A stretch of DNA of 64,000 bases from Thermoplasmata archaeon (GTDB lineage Archaea; Thermoplasmatota; Thermoplasmata; Lutacidiplasmatales; UBA184): contig JAGWLG010000007.1 of the NCBI GenBank assembly GCA_028864975.1, forward strand, positions 1 through 64,000, written 5' to 3'. The translations under genes and the position numbers were made by a program. Below the pieces are notes generated by a model. The model worked only from the letters and a program-made list of their open reading frames with translations, did not search any database and was not told where the DNA came from. Of the stretch, positions 49,993 through 58,349 are shown piece by piece; within the stretch, counting starts at the first letter, position 1; every line of letters starts with the position of its first letter.

Positions 49993-52900
49993 ACGGCCAT
50001 TGGGGGAGGGTTCGGGGCCGGCCGCGCCAAGGACCTCGCCAAGGCTGCGGAGGCCCTTCGCAAGCAGAAGTCCGGCGCGGACGAGGCAAGGAAACGGGCC
50101 GACGAGGCGGTCCAGACGCTGAAGGCGGTGGGGGTAGCCCCCACTTCCGAGGTGAGCGAGCTCGAGGGCCAGCTCCGCGACGCCGTCAAAGCGATCCAGT
50201 GGGAGAAGGCCGAGAAGGTCGCGAACGAACTGAAGGAGCACGCGGAGAAGGCCACCCGCGAGGCGCTCTCCTCCCGACTCTCCCCGCTCCGCACGCGCTC
50301 GGACCACCTCGCGCGCGCGCTAGGCGTGTTGCCTCCAGAGGTGGAGTCGGCCGCCAAGTCGGCCGAGGAGGCGCTCAAGGAGGGGAAGTTCCGCGAGGCA
50401 GCGGAAGGAGAGCAGACCTGGGAGCGGGAGCTCAAGAAGTCCGAGGAAGGGCTGACCCGTGCCACACGCGAGCGTGTGCGCGAGGTCGTCGCCTGGGCGG
50501 GCGAGGGCTCCCGCCTGGAGGAGGTCGAGAAGAAGCTCGAACCCTGCTTCCAAGCGCTCTCCGAAGGTGACGCGAAGACCGCGGGCCCGTGCTTCGAAAA
50601 GAACCTCGCCGCCGCGTTGCCCGAGGGCCCCAAGAAGCTCCAGCAGAAGGCGCAGGAGGTCCAGGGGTTGGTGAAGCTCGCGAAGGAGCTCGAGATCGAC
50701 GCCCCAGGGCTCTCGAAGGCCCTCGAGGCCGCGCGCGACGCGACGATCCTCTCCATGGACCGCGCCGCAGCCGCGATCGAGGAGGCGAAGCACTCGACCG
50801 AGCGAGAGCTACGCGACCGCTCGCTCCAGCGCGTGAAGGAGCTCCGTGCCTTCTCCGAGACCCTCAAGGAAGAGGGGGCGGAGTTCTCCGAGGGGGCCGC
50901 GACGTTGGAGGAGGTCCTGAGCCAACTTCCGAAGGCGCAGCTCGAGGACTTGAAGGGGCTCGTCACGAAGGCGACCGAGGCGGTGGAAGGGCCGGCGATG
51001 AGCGTCGTTGCCGCCTACATCGATGAGGTGCGTCCACGGCTCGTCGAGGCCCGTCAGCTCGGGAGGAACGCGCTCCCGGCGATCGAGGAGGTGAACAAGG
51101 CCCGGGACGCCTACCGGAAGAAGGACTTCCGCACAGCGGTCGCGAGCGCGCAGCGGGCGCTCGAGATGGTGAGCGAGCTCGTGGCCGACATGGAGGCCGG
51201 TCACGAGGAGGTCAGCGAGTTCAAGCACCTCTTGACACGGCTCGGTACGGGTGGCCTCAGCTCCCCCGCGTACGACCAGTTCGTCGAACGCGCGGAGGCC
51301 GCGCTCCGGCACAACGAGCTCGACAAGATGCGCTCAGAGCTGCAGGAGGGGCTCCGCGTGGTCGGGCGGGAGAGCCTGCCGTTCTTTCGCGGACAGTTGG
51401 ACTCCTGCCGCAGGGTCATTTCCATGGTCGAGGACCGGGGATGGTCGGTCCCTGAGCTTCCCGAGAAGCTGAAGTCGGTACGCGCCAACTTCCAGGAGGG
51501 TCGCTTCGCTGAGACCGCGGAAGCCCTCTCGAACTTCCGGGCGCTGCTCCGTTCCACCGTCGCGCCCCACCTCTCCCAGCGCCTGGAGGAGCTCGGGAAG
51601 GCGCTCGAGGAGATCCAGGACCCGGATTCCGTCGCCGGCGTCCGTCGCCTCATGGCCGAGACCGACATCGCGCTGAAGGTCAAGGAGGACGTCGAGCAAG
51701 CCCTCGACAAGCTCGCCCAGACCGAGAAGGAGCTCGCGGTCACGTTCGCTGCCCGGGCCTCCAGCCTGGTCGACGAGCTGGACGAGGAGGTCCGCGGCCT
51801 CGGGGACATGGGGCTCGAGACGTCGAACCTCCGCCGCGAGATCCAGCAGATCCACCAGATCTTCGACATGGGGGACTTCGTCAAGGCCTCCCGCGCGAGC
51901 CGGGAGCTCAAGGCCCGGCTGCTCCAGCAGCAGCTCCTCCGCGCGGAGGCGGAGGTCTCCAAGGCGAAGTTCTCCCTGGTCGAGCTGGCGAAGATGGGGC
52001 TCGAGCCGGCGGACCTCAGGGCGGGCCTCGTCGATGCGACGGAGCGGGTCCGCTCGGGGCGCTACCCCGGGGCGTACGCGCGTGCCTCCCAGGTCCGTGG
52101 TGACGTCGAGAGGATCAAGACCACCGCGCAGAAGGTCCGCGAGGAGATCGGATCGCTCGCGGAGATCGTCTCGGGCCTTCGGAAGGGCGGCGTGGGTCAG
52201 GAGGAGCTCCAACCGATCCTCCCCCGCGCCAAGCAGGCCTCCGAGGCCTACCAGGCCATGGACTTCGACAAGGCCCTGACCCTGGTCTCGGACCTCAAGA
52301 CCTCCCTGCGGGCCGTCGCCCAGCGCCGAGAGGCGCTCAAGACCCTCGCGGAGCTGGACGCCCTCTTGGCCAGCAGCCGGCAGGTCCTGGCGAGCGAGGC
52401 GGGGTGGGAGAAGGACCTGCGAGAGGCGCAGTCCAAGGTCGCCAGTGGGGAGTCCGCCGAGGGGCTGGAGGCGTTGAAGACCCTACGTCCGCGCATCGTC
52501 GACGGCGTCCGCTCGGGACTCGATGCGCAGCTCAAGATGCTGGAGGCCGACCTTCGTTCCGCACGGTCGGCGGGGCTCGACACTTCGCAGGTGGAAGGCC
52601 CGCTCTCTGAGGCCCGTCGCAAGCTCTCGGAGCCGATCCCCACGGGGGTGGCCGAGCTCATCGACCGCTCTCGCCGGGAGTTCTTCCAGGGGAGGGCCTA
52701 CCTCGAACAGGCGCAAAAGTCGGTGGCCCTCGCCCGCGAGGCCGTGAACCAAGGCGAATTGGTCCGAGCGGACGTGACCGACCTCAAGCCCCGTCTCGCC
52801 GAGATGGAGGGTCGCTTCGCCGCCGGCGAATCGTCGGTCGCCCTGGAGCTAGCCCAGCGCCTGCACGCGGAGGCGACGGAGCGCGTGCGAACGCAGGTGA

Positions 52901-54459
52901 CGAAGACCCTCGCCAGCTTCCAAGCGATGATCAACCGGGCGAAGATGGAGGGGGCGATCACGGCGGTCGCGGAGAACCTCCTCGTTCAGGCTCGGAACCT
53001 GCTCATCGCGGGCAAGCCCCTCGAAGCGCTTCGCCTCGCCACCCGAAGCGAGACGGAGCTCGAGCGGGTGGAGCTCCAGCACTCGCTCGCGACGAACGCG
53101 CTCATCACCCTCAAGGCGAAGCTCGACGATGCGCGCGACCAGGGGGTGAAGGCCCCCGACGCCGAGCGAGAGGTCGCCCGGGCCGAGGATATGATGGCGC
53201 GCGGGGACTACGCCACGGTCCTCGAAAGGACCATGGACGGGGGAGACTTCCTCCTCCGAGCCTCGGAGCAGCTCCGGCGGGCGAAGGAGGCCGTTGAAGG
53301 GACGAGCAAGCTGCTGGCCACTTTGAGCGGTGTGGAGGCCGACCTCTCGGTCCCGAAGAACGACCTGGACCAGGCCCGCGCCCTCCTGGCGGAAGGTAAG
53401 TACTCCGAGTCCCAGACCCTCGCTCGCACCGCGGGGGAGACCGCCCGTGGGGTGGTGGAGGCCCTGATCGCCCAAAGGATGACGGACGTGAAGGGCCGCT
53501 TCGCGGCCGTCCAGTCTCTGGACGCGACAGCGGCCCAGAACTTCGCTCCCCTGGTCTCCCGCGCCGACGAGTCCCTCAAGGTGCGGGACTGGAAGGGCGC
53601 CTTGGACGGGCTCTCGGCGGCCAAGACGAAGCTGGAGGAGGGCCTCGCATCCCTGCTCTCGGGCGAACAGGAGAAACTGAAGGGACTTTGGAAGGAGGTC
53701 CCCCCGGTCGACGAGGCGGACGCTGCTGCCCGGGCGAAGGTCACCGACGAGCTTCGTGCCGCGCGAGACAAGGCGGACTACGCTCGCTTCAGGGAACTTC
53801 TCGACCAAGCGGTCAAGGACGCGCAATCGCTCCGCCGCAAGCACCTCGAGCGCGAGGTGGCCGACATGGAGTCGCGGGTGCTCCTGGGCGAGCGTCTGGG
53901 CGTGGACATGACCCCCGTCATGGAGTCCTTCAGCGAGGTGAAGATGAACCTCAAGAGCGGACCGATCGAGCCGATGATGGTCCAGCTCGCGAAGTGCGAG
54001 GAGTCGTTATCGAAGCTCCTGGGCACACGGCTCACCGACCGGTCGACCGAGCTCGCGGGGGAGACCGCCTTCGCCCGAGACGGCCTCAGCATGGAGGTCG
54101 CGCCGGTCGAGAGGATGCTCCGGGAGGTGGAGACGCTCCAGGGCTCGGGCGATGTGGTGGGCGCCGCGCGCCGCTTGGTCGAGGCGGAGACCGAGCTCGC
54201 GAAGCGCAAGGAGCTGCACTGGCAGTTGACCAACACCCAGTACATGATCGACCAGAAGCTCGCGACCCTGACCGACCGGAAGGTCGATGTCGGGGCCGTT
54301 CGGGACCTCCTGGGCGAGGCGCTCAAGGCTCGGCAGACCGACTATGCCAAGGCGCTGGAGCTCTCGCAGAAGGCGCTGGACGAACTTCGCAAGCTCCTCA
54401 ACGAGGGTTCCCCCGCGGGGTCGTCCTCGAGCGGGCGCGAGAAGGCGACCTCGAGTTAG
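49993..54459 (+). CDS. giant helical/coiled-coil protein, non-canonical start
   Basis: The track starts at a GTG (50128), but the frame upstream is plainly coding ('AKDLAKAAEALRKQKSGADE') back to a stop near 49970, with no ATG, GTG or TTG. A strong Shine-Dalgarno 'aggaggg' (49979-49985) lies 7 nt before an ACG (49993) and 13 nt before an ATT (49999); one is probably the start. The roughly 1488-residue product is almost entirely alpha-helical with recurring units like 'xEAxxAYxxxDFxxAxxxAxxA' and Leu-rich linkers; no membrane segments, no ATPase. Probably an elongated structural or scaffold protein. Confidence 0.75.
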   Translation, partial: TAIGGGFGAGRAKDLAKAAEALRKQKSGADEARKRADEAVQTLKAVGVAPTSEVSELEGQLRDAVKAIQWEKAEKVANELKEHAEKATREALSSRLSPLRTRSDHLARALGVLPPEVESAAKSAEEALKEGKFREAAEGEQTWERELKKSEEGLTRATRERVREVVAWAGEGSRLEEVEKKLEPCFQALSEGDAKTAGPCFEKNLAAALPEGPKKLQQKAQEVQGLVKLAKELEIDAPGLSKALEAARDATILSMDRAAAAIEEAKHSTERELRDRSLQRVKELRAFSETLKEEGAEFSEGAATLEEVLSQLPKAQLEDLKGLVTKATEAVEGPAMSVVAAYIDEVRPRLVEARQLGRNALPAIEEVNKARDAYRKKDFRTAVASAQRALEMVSELVADMEAGHEEVSEFKHLLTRLGTGGLSSPAYDQFVERAEAALRHNELDKMRSELQEGLRVVGRESLPFFRGQLDSCRRVISMVEDRGWSVPELPEKLKSVRANFQEGRFAETAEALSNFRALLRSTVAPHLSQRLEELGKALEEIQDPDSVAGVRRLMAETDIALKVKEDVEQALDKLAQTEKELAVTFAARASSLVDELDEEVRGLGDMGLETSNLRREIQQIHQIFDMGDFVKASRASRELKARLLQQQLLRAEAEVSKAKFSLVELAKMGLEPADLRAGLVDATERVRSGRYPGAYARASQVRGDVERIKTTAQKVREEIGSLAEIVSGLRKGGVGQEELQPILPRAKQASEAYQAMDFDKALTLVSDLKTSLRAVAQRREALKTLAELDALLASSRQVLASEAGWEKDLREAQSKVASGESAEGLEALKTLRPRIVDGVRSGLDAQLKMLEADLRSARSAGLDTSQVEGPLSEARRKLSEPIPTGVAELIDRSRREFFQGRAYLEQAQKSVALAREAVNQGELVRADVTDLKPRLAEMEGRFAAGESSVALELAQRLHAEATERVRTQVTKTLASFQAMINRAKMEGAITAVAENLLVQARNLLIAGKPLEALRLATRSETELERVELQHSLATNALITLKAKLDDARDQGVKAPDAEREVARAEDMMARGDYATVLERTMDGGDFLLRASEQLRRAKEAVEGTSKLLATLSGVEADLSVPKNDLDQARALLAEGKYSESQTLARTAGETARGVVEALIAQRMTDVKGRFAAVQSLDATAAQNFAPLVSRADESLKVRDWKGALDGLSAAKTKLEEGLASLLSGEQEKLKGLWKEVPPVDEADAAARAKVTDELRAARDKADYARFRELLDQAVKDAQSLRRKHLEREVADMESRVLLGERLGVDMTPVMESFSEVKMNLKSGPIEPMMVQLAKCEESLSKLLGTRLTDRSTELAGETAFARDGLSMEVAPVERMLREVETLQGSGDVVGAARRLVEAETELAKRKELHWQLTNTQYMIDQKLATLTDRKVDVGAVRDLLGEALKARQTDYAKALELSQKALDELRKLLNEGSPAGSSSSGREKATSS

Positions 54460-54474
54460 GGGCCGAGCCCTCCG

Positions 54475-54840
54475 CTACTTTCCTAGACCTCGCTCGGCCT
54501 GGGGCAGATGGGGCCCTTCGACCTGGAAGGCGGCGAACCCGTCCTCCACCACGTGGTCGATGGTCGCCCCGGCGAACGCCGCCTGGCTCTCCGGGTCGAC
54601 CACGAAGGGAAGCCCCTCCACCTCGAAGACCACCTCTCCGCGTGTCGCGGGCCGCAGCGCGAGATGGGGGTGGGGGGGGTCCCCCGGCACCATCGTAAGA
54701 TGGACGACGCTTCCTCGGGGGCGGATCCGCAGGAGGTCGGTGAGCGCCTCCCTTGCCGGCGCCGTGAGCCTGAGGGAGATGAGGGGCGGCGAGAGCGCGA
54801 ATTCACGTCGTCCCTTTTGAGGCTCGTCCATGGAGCACAT
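54475..54840 (-). CDS. HesB/IscA-fold protein lacking the cluster cysteines
   Basis: About 121 aa. The track start at 54927 is excluded because a TATA box (54881-54889) lies inside it; ATG 54840 or 54831 are better. The fold pattern of HesB/IscA is visible: 'LRLTAPAREALTDLLRI', 'GEVVFEVEGLPFVVDPESQAAFAGATIDHV', 'GFAAFQVEGP'. The three conserved Cys are absent, so it cannot hold a classical Fe-S cluster. The role may be structural or regulatory. Confidence 0.6.
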   Translation of the reverse strand: MCSMDEPQKGRREFALSPPLISLRLTAPAREALTDLLRIRPRGSVVHLTMVPGDPPHPHLALRPATRGEVVFEVEGLPFVVDPESQAAFAGATIDHVVEDGFAAFQVEGPHLPQAERGLGK

Positions 54841-54880
54841 CCGCTCGTCCAGGGGTCGCAGGACCTCCCTTCGATGGGAG

Positions 54881-54889
54881 GATATAACC
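54881..54889 (-). promoter_or_regulatory. TATA box of the HesB-like gene
   Basis: Minus-strand 'ggttatatc' is about 45 bases upstream of ATG 54840. Confidence 0.45.
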
Positions 54890-54937
54890 TTCGCAAGACC
54901 GCTTGGTAGATAAGTAGGGATGCGCATACACTGACCG

Positions 54938-55105
54938 ATGGTCGTCGTGGCCCAGGTTCATCGGGCCCTGCCCGAGGAGCAGGCCGAGCGGCAGCTGGCC
55001 CTGAGCCGCGCGGTGGACCGTGCCTCGGCCTGGTCCAGCTTGATGGAGCGGCTCCGGTCGAGCGTGAAGGAGCGCGAGGAGCGCCATCGCACGGCGACCC
55101 CTTGA
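54938..55105 (+). CDS. 55-aa helical protein
   Basis: Below the ORF-track cutoff. Reads 'MVVVAQVHRALPEEQAERQL' and continues as a highly charged helix ending 'EERHRTATP'. The ATG lies 26 bases after a box A-like 'gataagta' (54909-54916), the leaderless spacing seen elsewhere. Amino-acid pattern is typical of coding sequence. Function unknown. Confidence 0.5.
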   Translation: MVVVAQVHRALPEEQAERQLALSRAVDRASAWSSLMERLRSSVKEREERHRTATP

Positions 55106-55145
55106 CCCCGATCGGAGAAGGCTCGTCCTCCGCGACTTCCCCCAG

Positions 55146-55664
55146 GTGTGCGACGAGCCGACGGGCTCGGCTCACTGGCCATCGGTCTTGGCGAACTTGA
55201 TGTATCGGGCAGTCCGTGCGCAACTTGGAGAGCCGAGGTTGACCGCCAACGCAGGTCTCCCGCCGCGGGGCAAGTCCCCCGCTCAGCAGATCGACAAGAT
55301 GATCCGGGACACGCCGGACTGGAGAGGGAAGACCCTGTCCGCGCTTCGAACGGTGATCCTTCGCGCGGACCCCAAGATCGTCGAAGAGGTGAAGTGGAGG
55401 AAACCGAGCAACCCGGATGGGGTCCCCGTCTGGTCGCACGATGGGATCGTCTGCGTCGCGAACATCCTCAAGGGCGCGGTCCGGCTGACCTTTCCCCACG
55501 GTCCCGAGATCAGGGACCCGAAGCGGTTGTTCAACACTCGGCTAGACAGCAAGGTGGTCCGCGCGATAGACGTACAGGAGGGCGGGAGGGTCAACGAACC
55601 GGCGCTGCGGGCAATCGTTCGCGACGCCGTCCGGCTGAACACCTCGAAGGCCCGTGAGCGCTAG
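55146..55664 (+). CDS. DUF1801-family protein
   Basis: 172-aa ORF; the conserved domain begins around residue 45: 'QQIDKMIRDTPDWRGKTLSALRTVILRADPKIVEEVKW', 'VWSHDGIVCVANILKGAVRLTFPHG' and 'AIDVQEGGRVNEPALRAIVRDAV'. The first 40 residues may not be translated. YdhG/DUF1801 proteins are small, soluble and uncharacterised; some resemble frataxin-like folds. Confidence 0.8.
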   Translation: MCDEPTGSAHWPSVLANLMYRAVRAQLGEPRLTANAGLPPRGKSPAQQIDKMIRDTPDWRGKTLSALRTVILRADPKIVEEVKWRKPSNPDGVPVWSHDGIVCVANILKGAVRLTFPHGPEIRDPKRLFNTRLDSKVVRAIDVQEGGRVNEPALRAIVRDAVRLNTSKARER

Positions 55665-55758
55665 AGGCGCGGTCGTTCGTTCCTCACGGTGCGCGGCCCG
55701 ACGGGGCGTCCCGGCCCCCCTGTGAGATTCGAGGCCTTTCCGCCCCTGGGAGACGGTC

Positions 55759-57057
55759 TCAGTTGGCGGTCGGACCCTTCTTTGCGCTCCCCTCAGGGTC
55801 GCGACGAGCGGAGGGGGGCGCCGTGGGTTCCTCCATCCCGTCGACATACGCGAGCTCGCCGTGGATGGACTCGTCCAGGCCCATCTCCTCCACGGAGCTC
55901 GAGACCCTCACCGGGGTGATCTTGTCGATGATCCAGAGCATGGCGTAGGTGAAACCGACCGCCCAGACGATGCCGATGGCGGTCGCGGCCACTTGAGCCG
56001 CGAAGAAGTGGGTATCCCCCAGGAGCAGGCCGTTCGGGCCGACCCCGGGGTGATTGAAGGCCGCGTTCGCGAAGACCCCCAGGGCGATGGCCCCGACGGC
56101 GCCGCCGATACCGTGGACCCCCCACACGTCGAGGGCGTCATCCCACCCCCGACGGTTCTTGAGCCATATGGCACCGTAGCAGACGGTGCCCGCCAGGACG
56201 CCCACGACCATCGACGCGCCAGGACTGATGTACCCGGCGCAGGGCGTGATCATGGCGAGGCCCGCCACGGCCCCGGTGAGCAACCCCAGGAATTTCGGTT
56301 TCTTCTCGAAGATCCAGGCCATCGCGAGCCAGACCGTCGCGGCCACCGAGGCGGCAAGGTCGGTGTTGATGAACGCCGTCACCGTGACCGTGTCCACCGT
56401 GAGCTCGCTGCCCGCGTTGAAACCGTACCACCCGAACCAGAGGAGACCTGTCCCCAGGGCGACCAGGGGGACGTTGTGGGGCGCACTGTCCTTGATCCTT
56501 CGAGCTCCCACGAAGAAGACCGCGGCCAGCGCGGCGAAACCCGCGAGGGTATGGACGACGATGCCTCCCGCGAAGTCGCGGACCCCCCAGGTCGCGAGCA
56601 GGCCGCCTCCCCAGATCATGTGGACGAAGGGGATGTAAACGAAGAGAGACCAGGCGACCAGGAAGATGATGTAGGCCTTGAACGAGACTCGGTTGGTGAA
56701 GGCCCCTGAGATGAGGGCGGGGGTGATGATCGCGAACATCATCTGGTAGACGAAGAACGCGTAGAGCGGGATGCTGGGGTCCCCCGCGAACGGGGTGCCG
56801 GGCCCCATGTTCTGCATGAAGGCGTAGTGGAAGTCCCCGTAGACCCCACCCGCCCCGCCGCTGAAGCTCAGCGAGAAGCCCACCGTGAACCACAGGATGT
56901 CCACGATGGCCATCGAGACGAAGCTCTGGATCATGATGGTCAGGACGTTCTTGCGCCCGACCAACCCGCCGTAGAAGAACGCCAGGCCCGGCGTCATCAG
57001 CATCACGAGGCTCGTGGCGATGAGCATGAAGGCGGTGTCGCCGGTGTCGAACGTCAT
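55759..57057 (-). CDS. amtB: ammonium transporter
   Basis: 432-aa Amt/MEP/Rh-type channel with eleven predicted helices. Hallmarks: 'TPGLAFFYGGLVGRKNVLT', 'FVHMIWGGGLLATWGVRDFAGGIVVHTLAGFAAL', 'LLWFGWYGFNAGSE' and 'DVWGVHGIGGAVGAIALG'. The twin pore His are present. No glnK/PII gene is adjacent. The C-terminal tail is slightly extended and charged. Confidence 0.96.
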   Translation of the reverse strand: MTFDTGDTAFMLIATSLVMLMTPGLAFFYGGLVGRKNVLTIMIQSFVSMAIVDILWFTVGFSLSFSGGAGGVYGDFHYAFMQNMGPGTPFAGDPSIPLYAFFVYQMMFAIITPALISGAFTNRVSFKAYIIFLVAWSLFVYIPFVHMIWGGGLLATWGVRDFAGGIVVHTLAGFAALAAVFFVGARRIKDSAPHNVPLVALGTGLLWFGWYGFNAGSELTVDTVTVTAFINTDLAASVAATVWLAMAWIFEKKPKFLGLLTGAVAGLAMITPCAGYISPGASMVVGVLAGTVCYGAIWLKNRRGWDDALDVWGVHGIGGAVGAIALGVFANAAFNHPGVGPNGLLLGDTHFFAAQVAATAIGIVWAVGFTYAMLWIIDKITPVRVSSSVEEMGLDESIHGELAYVDGMEEPTAPPSARRDPEGSAKKGPTAN

Positions 57058-57216
57058 GGCCGGTCCTTCGTAGGCTCCCGGGTCGTCCGCCTATGTAATG
57101 CCTGCTGTCGACCGGAACGGGGCCGGACCCTCAGAATTGACCTCGGACGAGCCCCCGTTTCACGACCTCTCCTGCCCTCTTGTAGGGAGGTTTCCTGCTC
57201 TGGGTCAGAAGGGACC

Positions 57217-57672
57217 ATGATCGCGTTGGCGGATGTGGCGGTGTGCGTGAAGGATGCGAGGAAGAGCGCCAAGTGGTGGGTCGAGAAGGTCGGCTTCTCA
57301 ACACACACGCTCGAGGGCCCCGAAGGGCACGCCGTCATGGTCGCTCCTCCCGGGGACCGGTTCGTCGTGCACTTGTGCGAAGGCTTCGACAAGGTCGAGC
57401 CGGGGAACAGCGGGATCGCCTTCGTGACCGACGACCTTGAGGGAACGGTCGATCGGATGACGCGGGCGGGGGTCGAGTTCGTCGAGCCGCTGAAGAAGGT
57501 GGACTGGGGCGGGATGGCGAAGTTCGCCGACCCCGACGGGAACGTCTTCTGGCTCCTGGGAGCTCCGCGGGCCTTCATCGAGCAGGCCACGGCCACTCCC
57601 CCCGTCGTGCCTTCACCACCTCAGGCCGCGACTGCGAAGGGACGAGGTAAGGCTCCCCGTTCCGCATCCTGA
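57217..57672 (+). CDS. VOC/glyoxalase-family protein
   Basis: 151 aa from ATG 57217. Vicinal oxygen chelate fold: 'VAVCVKDARKSAKWWVEKVGF', 'GIAFVTDDLEGTVDRMTRAGVEFVEP' and 'WGGMAKFADPDGNVFWLL' with the metal-binding Glu/His positions only partly kept. Ala/Pro-rich C-terminal tail. Substrate unknown. Confidence 0.8.
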   Translation: MIALADVAVCVKDARKSAKWWVEKVGFSTHTLEGPEGHAVMVAPPGDRFVVHLCEGFDKVEPGNSGIAFVTDDLEGTVDRMTRAGVEFVEPLKKVDWGGMAKFADPDGNVFWLLGAPRAFIEQATATPPVVPSPPQAATAKGRGKAPRSAS

Positions 57673-57949
57673 GCTCGAGGGCCCTCAGGAGCCGACCGAC
57701 ACGCTCCGAAGGTGTCAGGCTGGAGAACGGCTCCACCGCCCCTGGAAGCTCCGAAGGGTCTCCGGCCCCAGGGAAGGATTCGCGGCCTACCGTCCGCGCA
57801 TGGAGTCGAGCCGCTGACGGAAGGATCTCACCTGTCGAGCTGACGCCGGTCGGAAAGGAGCTGGTCTCCCCCACTTGGACAATCGCGCAGGGAGATCCTT
57901 GGGCGCACCGGCTCGCGAAATCGCTGAAATAGTTGGAGGGGGCTCTCAT
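57575..57949 (-). CDS. possible hypothetical protein in the VOC-downstream gap
   Basis: 124-aa ORF antisense to the end of the VOC gene. The segment 'LTPSERVGRLLRALELRMRNGEPYLV' looks coding-like, and without this gene 57673-57954 would be empty. No domain, promoter or ribosome-binding site supports it, and it overlaps a confident gene by 98 bases. Confidence 0.25.
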   Translation of the reverse strand: MRAPSNYFSDFASRCAQGSPCAIVQVGETSSFPTGVSSTGEILPSAARLHARTVGRESFPGAGDPSELPGAVEPFSSLTPSERVGRLLRALELRMRNGEPYLVPSQSRPEVVKARRGEWPWPAR

Positions 57950-57954
57950 TCAGC

Positions 57955-58281
57955 ATGGCGTATCCCCCCAACGTCCCCGTCGCCGTTCCGTCCGGGCCGG
58001 TCCAGTACAAGCGACAGTACTCCCTAGCCCTCTTGGTCATCCTGCTCCTTTTCTGTTGGCCGGCCGCCATCATCTACTACTTCACACGGGAGAAGGTCGC
58101 CGTCCAGGAGTTCGCGCCGGGTCAGGTCGTGATGGTCGCCACGCCGGCGGCGACGGGCTACGCAGCTCCGGCCCCAGGCGTCGCCGGCGCTCCCCCCAGC
58201 TGTTCCCGGTGTGGTCGGCCGACCACTTTCATGCCCCAGTACAGCCGCTACTACTGCTACAGCTGTTCGCAGTACGTCTAG
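57955..58281 (+). CDS. membrane protein with C-terminal zinc ribbon
   Basis: 108-aa protein: Pro-rich N-terminus, one membrane helix ('LALLVILLLFCWPAAIIYYFT'), linker, then a zinc ribbon ('CSRCGRPTTFMPQYSRYYCYSC'). It belongs to the zinc-ribbon-plus-membrane-helix group also seen at 34070 and 62909, with inverted order. Function unknown. Confidence 0.7.
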   Translation: MAYPPNVPVAVPSGPVQYKRQYSLALLVILLLFCWPAAIIYYFTREKVAVQEFAPGQVVMVATPAATGYAAPAPGVAGAPPSCSRCGRPTTFMPQYSRYYCYSCSQYV

Positions 58282-58349
58282 CGCTGTCCCCAGACCGCTG
58301 GGGCGGACGCTCTCGAACTCCCCGGGGCGTCCACTTGGGTGCGGGCCGG

